From Crotalaria pallida (taxonomy: Eukaryota; Streptophyta; Magnoliopsida; Fabales; Fabaceae), in assembly GCA_037953625.1 (NCBI GenBank), contig CM075651.1, forward strand, positions 127,996,501 to 128,060,500: a stretch of 64,000 nucleotides of DNA, in the 5' to 3' direction. The position numbers and the translations under genes are program-made. Below the pieces are notes generated by a model. That model searched no databases, was not told the origin of the DNA, and saw only the letters and a list, made by a program, of their open reading frames with translations. Of this stretch, positions 21,095 through 33,526 are shown piece by piece. Numbering within the stretch: the first letter of the stretch is position 1; the number at the start of each line of letters is the position of its first letter.

Positions 21095-21300
21095 TAACTC
21101 TTTATGAGTTCAAAATTCAAGAGGAATGTTTTGATGAAAGTGCTTATGAGGCCATGTGTCGCACACCATCCCTTTAGATCAGCTTGGAGGGATAATTGGT
21201 CACATATTGGGCCAGATATCTACCTCACTTATATTGATGATGAGATCACGTTGGTAGGAACTGGAAACATCAAGCCTCTCCACATATTGGTTCACAATGG
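21095..21300 (+). pseudogene. Decayed Ogre/Tat gag-pro fragment
   Basis: Translated pieces RNVLMKVLMRPCVAHH, DQLGGIIGHI (another frame) and YLTYIDDEITLVGTGNIKPL align in order with the segment just before the protease of the intact gag-pro at 8151-11918 (NVLLKVLKGAHVSHN, LGGIVNNI, YITYTDDEIPPEGTGHIQAL). It needs frameshifts to read and has no surrounding domains. It is the opposite strand from the intact element and likely a remnant of a separate insertion. Confidence 0.7.
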
Positions 21301-21544
21301 TAAGCCACAAGCTCAACACATTGAATGATATCTCTTATGTTAATTTAGTCCCTGATCTAAAATTTGCATATTCAAAAAGTACATACAAAATATGAGCAGA
21401 CAAGCATTTCATAAATACCTCAAATATACATACACATCAAATGCTCAAAAGTATGGCAATAGCAAAATAAGCAATAAACCAACCTATTATAATCTCGCAG
21501 CAACAAGGAGAACATGACAATGAGATAAAATTATTATGACTAAA

Positions 21545-21825
21545 CTGTCACTTTAGTCCCTCACTTTGTAAGGAGCTTTCATTTTAGTCCCTAACTTTTC
21601 AATAATTCCTTTTTAGTCCCTCACTTTGAAAAAAGTTACTCACGTTAATCCCTGGCAACGTTTTCCGTTTATGGACGTTAACGTCGCCGTTAACTTACAA
21701 TATCGTATTTCATTTTAGTCCCTAAGTTAAAATTTTTAATTCACTTTAGTCCCTCATTATATCATGTTTCATTTTAGTCCCTAACTTAAAAATTTTAATT
21801 CACTTTAGTCCCTCCCTATAATAAC
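21545..21825. repeat. TTTAGTCCCT repeat cluster
   Basis: At least seven copies of (T)TTTAGTCCCT spaced 20-60 bp apart, in units such as CATTTTAGTCCCTAACTTAA. I know similar text from plant MITEs. No clear inverted termini or target duplication found here. It ends about 90 bp before the TATA box of the host gene. Confidence 0.5.
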
Positions 21826-21912
21826 AATGATGTTTCTTTCGCTTTTCTCTTGTAAGCACTGACTTCTAACTAACTTCTAACTTTATAGTAAACTAACTTC
21901 TAACTTTATAGT

Positions 21913-21920
21913 TTATATAA
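21913..21920 (+). promoter_or_regulatory. TATA box of the TRIPP-like gene
   Basis: TTATATAA, about 430 bp before the ATG at 22345. It is preceded by two copies of AACTTCTAACTTTATAG (about 21872-21911). A (CT)n tract at 22079-22100 lies in the predicted leader. A leader intron is likely, donor CCG|GTAACT at about 22144 and acceptor TTTGCAG| at about 22323. Confidence 0.6.
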
Positions 21921-22344
21921 GCACTGACTCCAAGCTTCGCATTTGAATGAGAAGATTATTTGCCTAAAATTGCAAATAATCATGCCTAAAATTGCAGCTG
22001 AATGAGAAGGAGATCGACTCAGCACCACTCTCTCTGATCGAACCGAACTCGTTATCCGCAACCGCTACTTTGGATCTCACTCTCTCTCTCTCTCTCTCTT
22101 CGCCCTCATCGCTATTCTTCTCCTCCCTTCTCCTTCGTCACCGGTAACTAACTAACCTTCATTTCAATTCACTTTCCCTTTTCATTCTCACATTTCCACT
22201 CTCCCTTACCAAAACCAAAACTCCGTTATTACATTTCCAACGCTATAATCTCCGTTACGCATCAACATGTTTACATGCTGAAGTGAGTAGTAATTCGAAT
22301 TCGAATTTGAATTTGAATTTGCAGCAGGCAATTGATTTTCCACG

Positions 22345-25300
22345 ATGAATTTCCTTATGCGGTCTACTGCGAGCGTGTATTCGGAACGATCATCGGTGCC
22401 GGAGCCACGCGCGGACACGCATCGCAGGTCGCTTACTGCGTCGTGTTTGGAGACTGTTATGATGTCCGAGGATCCGTTTGATAGCAGCAGCAACGGTTTT
22501 GATTCGGCGAATGAGTTGCCAGCTGCTGTGGATAAGCATGTGGATGTTTCTGATCAAGAAGGGTGCATTGCAATTCCTTGCAGTATGTATTTTCATTTCT
22601 CTGTGGGAATTCTTAGAAAATAGCTTCTGGCAAAAAAAAATGTGTTTTTTTTAGCAAGAGAGGAGAGGGAATCTAGAATTGCTTAACCAAATACAAAATA
22701 GTTTCTAATTTTTGGTAATTTTATCATAAAATGTTTTTGGAGAATAGCTTTTTTTTGAAGAATAACCAGACGGGGCCTTAATTAGTCAGGTATTTATGTT
22801 TTGAGTGAAGTACCAATTTAGTCCTGTTTTCAGTGTACCAAGTTACTCCCTGAAAATTCATAATCACATTTAGTCCCTCAAAAAATTTTCAAATGTACCA
22901 ATTTGGTCCCTAACCTTTTTCCATACCAACTTGATCCCTCAAGATTTTCTTCCATACCAACTTGGTCCCTCATATTTTAAGGATCAAATTGGTACATTTG
23001 AAATCTTGAGGGACCAAATTGGTATGGGAAAAAGGTTGAGGGATCAAATTGGCATGGAAATTTTTTTTAGGGACTAAATTGGTACACTGAACAGGGACTA
23101 AGTTGCTACTTCACTCTTATGTTTTAAACTTTTTGAATGGTTTGGATGAAGAGAAAGATAGAGATAAACCATAGTCACATAATTCGTAATACTCTTCGTA
23201 CATGGTACGAATACGCGGTACGTCACTTCCCTAGGTACGTGGTTCAACCTATTCATTGGTAACATAATTTGACCAATATTTTTTACACCAAAATAAAAAA
23301 CTAAAGCTAAAATATTTTATCATTTCAACCTTCAATATCCCTTTTTTCATCACCATCAACCATGTCATCATAACCTTCACACTTTTATCGAAGCTTCACA
23401 TCCATGGAAATAAAAGTTACTATAAAACCATCAAAATGCATCTTATTGGAGTTGTCTTACGTCTTAGGATTTTGGAACAGATTAACACCGGACAGTAGGT
23501 GAGTGAAACAACTACTGCACCTTTGTTCCTTTCTATGTTCTTTCCAATTTCTTAATTCGCTCTTTGCAAGGAATTGGAGCAAGAACCAAAGAGTACCAAT
23601 TTACCAATTCACAAAAGAACCCGGAATTGGTACGAAAGAACCCGTTCGCAATTCGTTGACCATATGAGAGAATTATGTGACTCTGAGATAGACATCCAGA
23701 ATTGGTAACTTGAAAATAAATTTATTTATATATTAAAATAAAATGATGAGTTTTGAAGGTGATTTTTTTTTTTTTTAATTTTTTAAAATGTAATTGACTT
23801 AACCAGCACAATTTTCAAAAGTTAAGTAGATAACTTAACTTTTGGGAGTGAGTGAAGAAGAATCATGTCAAAAACTTATATTTTTATGAGTGAAGTACCA
23901 ATTTGGTCCTTGATGTTTTTGCACTATACCAATTTAGTCCCTAAAAATTTATAAATACACATTCAATCCCTCAAGATTTTTGGATGTATCAATTTTGTCT
24001 CTCAAGATTTTAGTGTGACAATTTTGGTCCTTAAAATTGAGGGACAAAGTTGGTATGTTCAAAAATCTTGAGGGACCCAATTGGTACATCCGAGCGAAAA
24101 TCTTGAGGGACTAAATGTGTTGGTATTAAAAACATCTTCATCCTATTTTTATTTATGTAGTTACCGATTCGAGGTGTTACAGTTGTGGTGATTGTTAGCA
24201 TAAAATTTGGGGAATGTGGTGTTCTTTTGCATGTTTTTAGATGTGATCTTTTACATATTAAATTTTGGTTAAATTGTTTCCTATAGCTTCACTCAGTTTT
24301 AAACGAGTCTCTATGGGTTGAAAGTTTTTAAACGTCCTTATTTAGACATTTTTTTAAAAGTTACTAATATTTAAATTTTTAATTGAATCCCCACAAATTA
24401 TAAATCTTTTGTAACTAAGTCCTTAAAACTTGTACTAGTTGAGACCTATTTAAAACTTTTTGAAGTATAGGGAATATTAGAAACTTCTGCACATGGACTT
24501 ATTTAAAAATCGAGTGAAACTGTAGGGACCAAAAGATTAATTTAACTTTAAATTTTAAATTGCAATGTAGTGGTTGTACGTACTTTAGAGAGGCTATTGG
24601 CTTGGAACTGTAACCTTACTAAAGATATATGTGAGGGCATTGTCACCGTTTTCCTCTGTATTAAACAGTGTGTTGCATGACTTCTAGGTTGGTTTTTGAA
24701 TCACTAGCCTGTCCTAGGTGAAATTGGTTTACATTTTTACTTTTTTTTGGAAGATTATAGACTTTATGTAATGCTTTTTTGTGTTTTTGTGTGTGCGCTT
24801 GTGAAGTTAAGCTTAAAGTGAAAGAAACATTGTGCTCGGTTTCCCCCTCGTTTGCATACATGTACAGGTGGTACCATTACAACTATACAAGCACTTGGTT
24901 AGAGGGGAAGTATGCCTGGAGAGGGTAGCTGTTGAGTATTTCACGAGTAATTAGGAGAAGTAGGATTATGTCAATTGTCTTTTTTCTTATAGGTCTGGAA
25001 GTGATTTGTTAATTTTGTTTGGTATATGCTTAGCACATGCGAAAATGATAATCATAGTAGCAGGGCATGGTTTTTGTCATCATTCAGTTTAATGGTAGAG
25101 TTAAGCCCAGCAATTTCTTTTGTCATTCCTCTTATATGTGATTGTATGGACGAGATTGCTCTGAATATAGAACGTGATGCAACTAATTCTCAATTTTCTT
25201 TTTGTAGAGGAACTTCCTGAAAACTGGAATCACGTGCCAGATATGCAGTCCCTGTGCTCTCTCGATCGATCGTTTCTTCTTCCTGGTAATAGATTGGTCC

Positions 25301-28300
25301 TTCTTTATATATATCAATCTCATTGTTGGGATATGTGATTTGGTCAGCTGGCTTCTACAAAAAGTTGAGCGGACCTAATTTATACCTGTAATTCAGGTGA
25401 ACAAGTTCATATCTTGGCATGCTTGTCTGCATGTAAGCAGGATGCAGAATCTATCACTCCGTTTAAAGTAGCTGCACTGATGAGTGAGAATGGCACAAGT
25501 CACAACCCTGAGGAAGAAAATGGAAACATTGAAAACAGAAATAATTCAGCATCTGGAGAAGGAGAACCGAGTACCAGTGGTGAAGAACAGCCAGAAGATG
25601 TTTCTCATGATGAATCACTTATTAGAATGGAGGTTCACAAAAGACAAACAGCGTTGTTGCAAAAATTTGAGAATTCTCACTTCTTTGTGAGAATTTCAGA
25701 GTCCGATGAGCCCCTTTGGTCCAAAAAAGGCTCTTCAGAAAACTTTACTTCAAAAATCAAAATCAAAGAGACTTCATTGTCTTCTACTAGCGCAGTTATC
25801 GATAGAGGAGATTTTAATGCAACTATTTCTGGTGGAGTGGCAAGAAATTCTGTCAAGTGTTGCGCTCTCCCTAATGGAGACGTAGTGGTATGTGCCATAA
25901 AACCTTGAAAACTATGATCATGCATTTAGTTGTTCTAAAATTTGTAAGGAGAAGCTTCGTATGGATCTTAAGCCCACAGTAAGCTCTCCTCCTCTTCCTC
26001 TTTGCTCTCCTAAATTCCCCCATTCTTCAAGACACACACTACCAGCTTGCCAATGTTCTTATACTCTCAATATACAATCGTTTGTACTCTTGAGATAGGA
26101 TTATAGGAAGTCTATGGATACACAATAAGAAAAGTTGTGGATAAATTATATTAATGGTAGCATTTTTTATTATATTTTCCCCTTTTTGTTGTGGGGGTGG
26201 GGGTGGATGCTGGTGGTGGAGGATGCAAGGGTAACGTCACAACAAGGTTTTATTTGAGCGCCTATATAACTAGTATTGTTGAGAGTGGCCTGCAACATGT
26301 AATTCATCTACCATAATTTCAACAATTATCTATATTTTAATATCTATCTTGGTCTAGCTAGTTAGTTCAGATGCATACATGACATCACCTATGGTGGGAA
26401 CTCATGATATTTTGTTGATTGCATGCTTGGTTTGATTCATCTTGTAACAGCGTTAACAACGTCTGCACTCTGTGTATTTCTATGGAGCGTAAAGATTTCT
26501 TTAAGTGTATGATTTTCAGACCTGCTATTGGGGGATATTTTTACTTATATAATTGTCATCATTATTGAGTTTTATGGAACATATCATTTATATCTGCAAA
26601 TTTGTGTCGGGCTTGTCCTTTTAGTTTTAAATTTTATAGACTTGGTCTCTCTTTTACGTTGAGCTTTAGCATTTGTTAAACTTTAGATTTATGCAAGTGG
26701 TGCTTTGTTTATCTCTTAAATGCTTTTGAAAGCATTTATGAAATTTTGGTGGGCAATCGCTATCAAGAAATGCTATTTAAATAACTTCATCCGGAGTTTT
26801 TTTTTTCTTTAATGTACAAAATCCTTATATGTATGGTTGGTTAACGTCATTTACTCAGATTACTGATCTAATTCAGTTTTTCCTGTTTGGAAGGAGGCAG
26901 GTTCTTTTACAGGTGAATGTTGGTGTAAACTTTTTAAGAGATCCTTGTATAGAAATTCTCCAATTTGAGAAGTGTCAGGAGAGAATACCGTCTCCTGACA
27001 ACCAGGCCAATGCAGTTTATACAGATCAGGATCCTTGTGCAGAACTGTTAAATTGGGTACTTCCATTGGATAACACCCTTCCTAATCGCTCACTATCTTC
27101 TCCTCGTTCAACTTCAAATTCAGGAATTAGTAGCAGCTCTCAGAGACCAAATTTATCAGCATCATCTGGCTCTCTTTTTGGTAATTTCAGAAGTTACTCA
27201 ATGTCATCATTACCTCAAGGTACAACTGCTCCGCCTGTTCCTGTTAAGGCAGCTAGCTCTAAGCCGAGCTTTGATGTTGAGGATTGGGATCAAATCCCAT
27301 CTCAGAAGTTTTTAAGGAAAAAAACTGGGTTGGAAGGACTTTTATCATTTCGAGGTGTCTCGTTAAAGCGAGACAGATTTTCTGTTTGTTGTGGATTAGA
27401 AGGCAACTATACACCTGGAAGAAGGTGGAGAAGGAAACTTGAAATAGTTCAACCTGTAGAGATTCATTCTTCTGTTGCTAACTGCAATTCAGAGGATCTT
27501 CTTTGTGTTCAGATAAAGGTGATGTTATCGGATCACATTATTTGTCCAAATTTCTATTGTTTTGAATGACTAGTATATATTGTCTTTTTCTAACTGTAAT
27601 TGGGAGCATCTTCTGTGTATATTGTATTTTGATGTTTCTCTTTGCTTATCTTTTGCACCTTTATATGGTTACTTATTTTTCATTTCTGCTTTTATTAATA
27701 TTTCTTATGTCATTGTCCAGAATGTTGCTCCTGTGCATACTCCAGATATTGTGATATTTATAGATGCCATAACTATTGTTTTGGAGGAGTCTTCAAAAAG
27801 TGGACCGCCATCTTCATCACCTATTTCATGCATTGAAGCTGGAAATGACCATTCTTTACCCAATCTGTCCCTCAGGTTGTTATCCAAAATAAATATTGTA
27901 AAGTTTCTTACTTTCTATTGTTACTTATCTGATGTTGTGCTTCACAGAACTACACAGGTTTACTAAAAGAAGCTTACTTACGGGTTACTCGCAAATACTG
28001 CTACCCTCTTTTTTAGATTTTTTTTCTTTGGAAAGAATTCTGATGTTTAATGAGCAAAGAGAGGCAAGGCTTGCTTTACTTGGTTGAGGGTGTTCAAGTA
28101 AGGGCAAGGCGATGGAAGAGGAACAAATATAAAATTTCTTTCTAACCTATGAAATATTATGGAAAAAAATTCTTTCATATGCCTGTACTTGTTAAATTTG
28201 AAAGCAATTTAAACGAAATCATTTTTACTTTGTTATTTCTTATTTGACTGACTAATATGTGAATACTTGGAGGGTATAGAGTGGCATATCAAAAGTCAAA

Positions 28301-31143
28301 GGCAGTGAAGAGGGTAATAATGTAAAATCTTAGGAGGCAGTGAAGAGGGTAATAATAACATAGCCTATGTAGAATGCTAGAGCAACTTCACTCTGTTTTT
28401 AATGTAGCAGGGTTTTCAGTTGAAGAAGGTTTAGGATTATGGATTGCAAGAGAAGGTATTCGTAAATGTAGGTAAACTGTGGTTTGATAAGATCGAGATC
28501 ATTTGTTGAAAAATTGAATGATATCAGATGATATAATTAAAGAAATTGTGTGCCTGCTTTGAGTTTGAATTTGAGGTGTGTTTAGAGCTAAATATTGTGG
28601 GAAGCTTTGAGAGGCCTTTTTTAAATTAGAAGAGGAAGAAAAACGCTGATGGGTTTAGGCAAGAATTTGCAATTCCTTAGTGCAGCCTTTTATATTCATG
28701 AAAAATAGTGTTATTGGAATCTGGTTTTAAATAGGACGTAAATTATTTATATTACACTCCCTGTTGAGTTACATGTTATAAATGAAGTGTATGACAGCGA
28801 TTAAAATATCTGAAAAATACCTTGAGCATGTCATGAACCAACTTTCCTAAAACCTTAAGCTGTCAGGGTGAGACACATGGATGTTTTTATATTTAACATG
28901 CCCTCTTGTGCAAGAGCCCCTCAGGCTTGAAGCATGGACAATGCATTATCCTACATCAACTTGTCCTGAAATTTAACTTTTTAATTTACAAGAATGGGGG
29001 AAGGGGGGAGGTTCTAATTCTTGACCACTTGGATAAAGAGGCTCAGATACCACATTATGAGACAGCTCTGGTAAAAGCTTAAGCTTTAAAGGCGAGGTAC
29101 ATGAATGGTTTTGTATCTAACAGAAAAAAATTATTATTGTTTTTGACAGAATTGTCAGCTTATAGATTGTGAAGCCGTGTCTTGAATGCATGAATTTGTA
29201 TGTTTTTTGTTGAAATTAATCCAATTAGTTGTCCAAAAAAATAAGGGAAGAGAAGTAATAGTGAAATTCAGAATTTGGCTTATTTAATTTGCTCTATCAA
29301 TCTTCTTCACCTTATTTGAACTTCTTAATTATTACAGGAGAGGTGAAGAGCATTCTTTTATCCTTAAACCAGCAATTTCTATTTGGAAGAGTCTCAAGGT
29401 TCAGAATAATAGAAGTTCCCAATTATCGAAATTGCAAATTGGAAATAAATCATCAAAATTAAGTCTTGATGGGAGGAAGATTGCTTCAATTAACGATCAG
29501 TATGCAATTATGGTGTCATGTCGATGCAATTATACGGGTGGGCTTTTGGCTCCCCTTTGTTTGTTATTCTCTCTAATCCTAATGAATGTTGTGTTAATTA
29601 GTTGCTTTTCCATGGTTTTGTCCTCAATCTAGCATCAAGATTGTTCTTTAAGCAACCAACCAGTTGGCGACCAGTTACCTCAAGGGATATTATGATTTCT
29701 GTTGCAACAGAGATGTCAGGACAGTCCTCTGGACCTTTTGAAAGAACTCGCGAACTTCCCGCACAGGTTAATATATGTTTAGCTATTATCTAACTCAGAT
29801 TGGATCTTCATTATGAGCTCATTTAGTTTGATTTGATTATTTTCCTTCTGACATTATGTATGAGTTTATGACTACTTTTAAACTTTTCCTTCTGAAATTA
29901 TGACTACTTTTATATTTTATTAGCATCTGCTTTTAGTTTAACTTATTTTCTTCAATTTGATCAGATCTTAACACTTGAAGCTTCAAATTTGACGTCTGAA
30001 GATCTAACTTTGACAGTGCTTGCTCCAGCCTCATTTGCTGCTCCCCCTTCAGTGGTTTCCTTGAATTCACCCACGACCCCTAGGAGTACTTTTATTGGTT
30101 TTGCAGAGTTTGTAGGAAGAGTAGTAAATGGTGAAAAAGGTATCGGTGCCACCCATGGACAGAGCTTCACTTCTAATTTAAAAGGAAACGGGAAAGAAAG
30201 TTTTGATGGTGAACGTCAGGAAGCTTCTTCGAGTGATGATGTCATTCCTCGTTCTGGCCTCAGTTTTACGCATCTTTGGCTGCAGAGTAAAGTTCCACTT
30301 GGGTAATGTATCAGATCTCATTTTAATCTCAGTCAATTTTGTCTAAACTGACACTGATTGATTTAAAACCATGTGTGGATTACATCAGATGTGTTCCATC
30401 TCAATCCATCGCCACCACCAAGCTGGAACTACTTCCGTTGACTGATGGCATAATTACGCTTGATTCTTTGCAAATTCATGTCAAGGAAAAAGGTAAAGAT
30501 GCTGTACTTTTTGACGTGTTTTCCTTAACTGCATGTTGGAACAACTATCTAAATAAATATTTGCTCAATAAAAATTTGTGAACATGACCTGCTGGCTAAT
30601 GATCTGTTATTATGATCATAATAATGGTCACTCATCAGCATAGCAACAAAGTTGTAACTTAAAACTTAGCACCATATAATCAATCATTTTATAAGGTCTT
30701 GTCTTTTTTTTTTTTGGTGCTTTATAAATCATAAGGTCTTGTTTTGGCTTCCCCTAGCTGGTGACATTTCTGTGGCAAGTGCTCATTTCAGTCCATTTTG
30801 AATTTCTAGTTGAGTTGTTCTGCCTAGAACTAGTCATTTGTTCCATCGTTTATATACATGTCAGAAGCTTACGATCTAACATACAGTATGTACCACTGAT
30901 AAGTGACAATTTTATAGACCAAGAATTTCAGTTTATTTCGATGACATTCTGTTGTATTCCTCATAGGAAACTGTTTTTGTTTCTGCAAATATTCGACTGC
31001 AAGTCATCATGCAGAATGCCAATTATGATATAGCTTGTATTCTCACAGGGTTACACTTTGGTCTTGCAGGAGTTACCTATGTCCCGGAGGGCTCACTTAA
31101 GATAAATGCGACTTCCGGCATTTCCAAGGGGATTATTATTTAG
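22345..31143 (+). CDS. Probable TRAPP-associated plant protein (TRIPP-like), ten coding exons
   Basis: Exons: 22345-22582, 25208-25285, 25397-25887, 26901-27518, 27721-27875, 29338-29537, 29633-29766, 29965-30302, 30389-30492, 31070-31143. All junctions are GT-AG and the joined length (2430) is a whole number of codons: 809 residues plus TAG. I recognise the plant family from MNFLMRST at the start, KELPENWNHVPDMQSL (79-95), FPGEQVHILACLSA-like text, WKSLK, CRCNYT, LFFKQPTSWRP, and the end HLWLQSKVPLGCVPSQS ... LKINATSGISKG. The family is plant-specific and beta-rich, and one Arabidopsis member has been described as a TRAPP tethering-complex subunit; hence a probable role at the trans-Golgi in membrane trafficking. 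No catalytic motif, signal peptide or membrane segment is evident. Oddities: Cys in GCIAIPC where I expect Trp, and a short N-terminal region. The name is from memory of the family and is less certain than the gene model. Confidence 0.85.
22794..23125. mobile_element. MULE-type MITE with 9-bp target duplication
   Basis: The body 22803-23116 (314 bp) starts GAGTGAAGTACCAATTTAGT and ends ACTAAGTTGCTACTTCACTC, inverted repeats that extend imperfectly over nearly the whole element, so it can fold back on itself. It is flanked by perfect 9-bp repeats TTATGTTTT at 22794-22802 and 23117-23125, the size produced by Mutator-like transposases. Repeated GGTCCCT/AGGGACC words fill the arms. No ORF; movement would need a transposase from elsewhere. 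Confidence 0.9.
23888..24120. mobile_element. Truncated relative of the MULE-type MITE
   Basis: Starts GAGTGAAGTACCAATTTGGT like the element at 22803 and contains the same GGTCCCT and GAGGGAC arms, but the right terminus after AGGGACTAAATGTG is missing. No target duplication found. Confidence 0.7.
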
Positions 31144-31299
31144 AATGAACCCGTTCGTTGCTGGTTACATTTCCTTCTACATTTTCATGGTGCAATAGAA
31201 AGAAAAATGGATGATTTGCATACCCAAAAAATGGATGATTTGCTTTCCTGGATTTTAGAGTCGCTTTTGCGACTTACTTTCAACGCAACAAAAGTAAAT

Positions 31300-31504
31300 A
31301 CTTATATTGGTCACCCATTTTAGAATTGCAATGGAGTTGGCATGCCAATTTGTCTGATAAAATGAGCTTCACTTTTGCATTGTTAAATATGCCCTATACA
31401 TAGGACCGAAGGGAGTAACTTATATTGGTCACCCATTTTAGAATTGTAATGGAGTTGGCATGCCAATTTGTCTGATAAAATGAGCTTCACTTTTGCATTG
31501 TTAA
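31300..31504 (+). repeat. 87-bp direct duplication downstream of the TRIPP-like gene
   Basis: 31300-31386 and 31418-31504 are nearly identical (ACTTATATTGGTCACCCATT to TTTTGCATTGTTAA), separated by 31 bp that end TAGGACCGAAGGGAGTA, which resembles a Stowaway terminus. It lies about 160 bp after the stop, probably in or near the 3' untranslated region. Confidence 0.75.
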
Positions 31505-31843
31505 CGACAAGGTAAAAGGTGCTTGTTGCATAACCCTTCGAGGGAAAGAATGTAATCGTTATAGTTGTGTTTTCAAGATTTTCGTATCTGACTCTCCGAG
31601 TGGAAATGAGTCGCCTCTTGAGATATTGCAACTTTGCAAGGGACAGCTGCAACTGAGTACACTTTCGAAAACCTCTCACCATTTACACTACCCACAAACG
31701 AGAATGTAGATGACAAGTACTAAAATAGCCTTTTTTATTAAAAAAATTGCATTTAGACAAATGTCGGTCTAATTTATTTCCAGGAGAATATTATTGATAC
31801 ATTTTAACATAATAAACCTTGAATGTATTAAGAAGAAAATTAT

Positions 31844-32560
31844 ATTCAAACCAGGGGTGTAACCGTGTAAGTGGTTCTGGATTAGACCATGAGATTGAAT
31901 CAAACCAGACCGAAAAATGTGGTCTGGTCCAATCTTATGATTTAGTCCAATTTCAATTTTTTCAGATCATTATTTTATGACTCGGTCTACAGTCTCAATT
32001 TTTTTATATCATCTAGACAATTTTTTAAAGTGATCTTACGTAAGAAGTGTTTTCAATTTTAATTTTATATTCTAGTCAAGAGGCACAAAAAAAAAGTAAG
32101 AAAAATACTATCAGTGTCGGTTTTAGTTTGTTTTAGAAACAGAAATATTTTAATACAACATTTATCTAAAATTCTTATTAAAAAAAACTAGAAACAAATA
32201 TTTTTCATATTGACAATTTGGCTTATTAATATGAATTTCACAAATTGAAGTTTGACATATTATTTGGAATTTTCCAAATTCAATATCTTTGAATTTCAAT
32301 ATTTTTTAAAGTGACATTGTTTTCAGTATTAATGAATTTTTACAAGTTAAAAAAATATTTTAAATTTTAAATAAATGTCATAAATGAATTGTCAAACCGG
32401 ACCGAGTCAAACTATCTATGAACGGTCTGGTCCGATTCGATCTTTCTAAATGGAATACAGCTAGACCGAACTAGATCAAAACACTCTTATTTAACTGGCC
32501 TGATCTTTAAAATCTATCAAAGATCGGATCGGACCGGACCATTACATCCCTAATTCAAAC
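31844..32560. mobile_element. hAT-like non-autonomous element with 8-bp target duplication
   Basis: The body 31852-32552 (701 bp) begins CAGGGGTGTAACCG and its reverse complement begins TAGGGATGTAATGG. Longer arms contain GGTCYGGTCC-type words facing inward. It is bounded by ATTCAAAC at 31844-31851 and 32553-32560. An 8-bp duplication and CAGGGGTG-like ends fit the hAT superfamily. The interior is AT-rich with no transposase frame. Confidence 0.85.
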
Positions 32561-32765
32561 TTAACTAGTGCTTTTAGTATGAAAAGTGTTATTAGAGAAT
32601 GGCATAACATTTTAGGAAAGTGCATGCAATTGACAAACTTACTTTATGTTAGAATTAGTATACTATCACCTTTCTTTAACATAAGCTTTTATTGTAGAAT
32701 TTCACAAACATTAAGGAAATTAGTTAATATGGATTGTGGTATTGAAATTTTTAGCATTTGGCATA
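32561..32765. other. Short spacer
   Basis: AT-rich spacer between two MITEs with no supported feature. Confidence 0.4.
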
Positions 32766-33050
32766 CTTTTTCAAATGAGTAAAATGTCATATTGATCCTT
32801 CAAAGATACGGTGGCTAATTCTCAAAAGAAAATGACCACTAAATAGGTCTCTAAAGTTTAAATGGTCATCATATATAGTGTAAATTTTGGTTCCTGGAAG
32901 ATTCACATGGTTGTCAAATAAGTCCTTATAAGAATCAACGTGGTTTTCATTGAAGCTTTCAGGGACTTATTTGGTGACCAATTTTGTTAGGACTATTTTT
33001 GTGACTAATGTATCTTTGGATGATCAAATTGACGTTTTACCTTTTTCAAA
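32766..33050. mobile_element. MULE-like MITE with 10-bp flanking repeat
   Basis: Arms GTAAAATGTCATATTGATCC (from 32779) and, on the opposite strand from 33040, GTAAAACGTCAATTTGATCA, followed on both sides by CCAAAGATAC-like text. Flanked by identical CTTTTTCAAA at 32766-32775 and 33041-33050. The 9-10 bp duplication suggests Mutator-like origin. Three extra bases precede the left arm, so the exact boundary is uncertain. Confidence 0.75.
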
Positions 33051-33064
33051 ATTATTATTGTTGT

Positions 33065-33212
33065 TATTATTGAGATTATAAAAAGGGTTAACTAAATAAG
33101 GAGTTTGTGAAAAAAAAGTAATTAATGTCCGTAGAAATTGGAATAGAGGCTTATAAATAAGATCAGAGAAAAGTTCTCATGGGCCGCTTATATTAAAGAA
33201 TAAAGGGAGTAT
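33065..33212. mobile_element. Stowaway MITE fragment (right half)
   Basis: GTTTGTGAAAAAAAAGTAAT through ATAAAGGGAGTA matches the right half of the MITE at 20635-20906. The left terminus is absent. Confidence 0.6.
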
Positions 33213-33526
33213 ATTTTTGGCTTAGAGGTAGTGATTAGGGGTAATGGGTTGGTGGTTAGGTTAGGGTGGCAAAAGGAGGTAATTAGGGTAACATTGACAA
33301 TAGTGAAGGGGAAATGGGGCACTTGTTATGCTAGTGGTAACGATAGTTGGGCTTTTGCATTGATGTGATAATGATTCGACAATGACAATGATATATGATG
33401 GTGGTGGGGTGACGACGAAGATGACGATGTGGTAGGGACCTCAGCTACTACAATGGTTGTTGAGGTGGAGTTGTTGTGATGATGGACACAATGATGATAG
33501 CGATAAGGTAGTGGCGATGGTGGTGA
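33213..33526. repeat. Low-complexity GAT/GTG-rich tract
   Basis: About 300 bp dominated by GATGAT, GTGGTG and GGTAGTGG words, with no open frame. Looks like degenerate trinucleotide repeat. Confidence 0.5.

Larger units (their letters stand above)
22583..25207 (+). other. First intron of the TRIPP-like gene
   Basis: A 2625-bp phase-1 intron with donor GCA|GTATGT and acceptor TTTGTAG|AG. It carries the MULE-type MITE at 22803-23116 and a truncated relative at 23888-24120. No other gene seen. The remaining introns are 111 bp to about 1.46 kb. Confidence 0.8.

Noticed and set aside
22206..22596. Minus-strand frames opposite exon 1 of the TRIPP-like gene
   Set aside because: Shadows of the coding exon; no promoter or splice support.
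31383..31682. 99-codon minus-strand frame after the host gene
   Set aside because: It spans the 87-bp duplication and lacks any recognisable feature.
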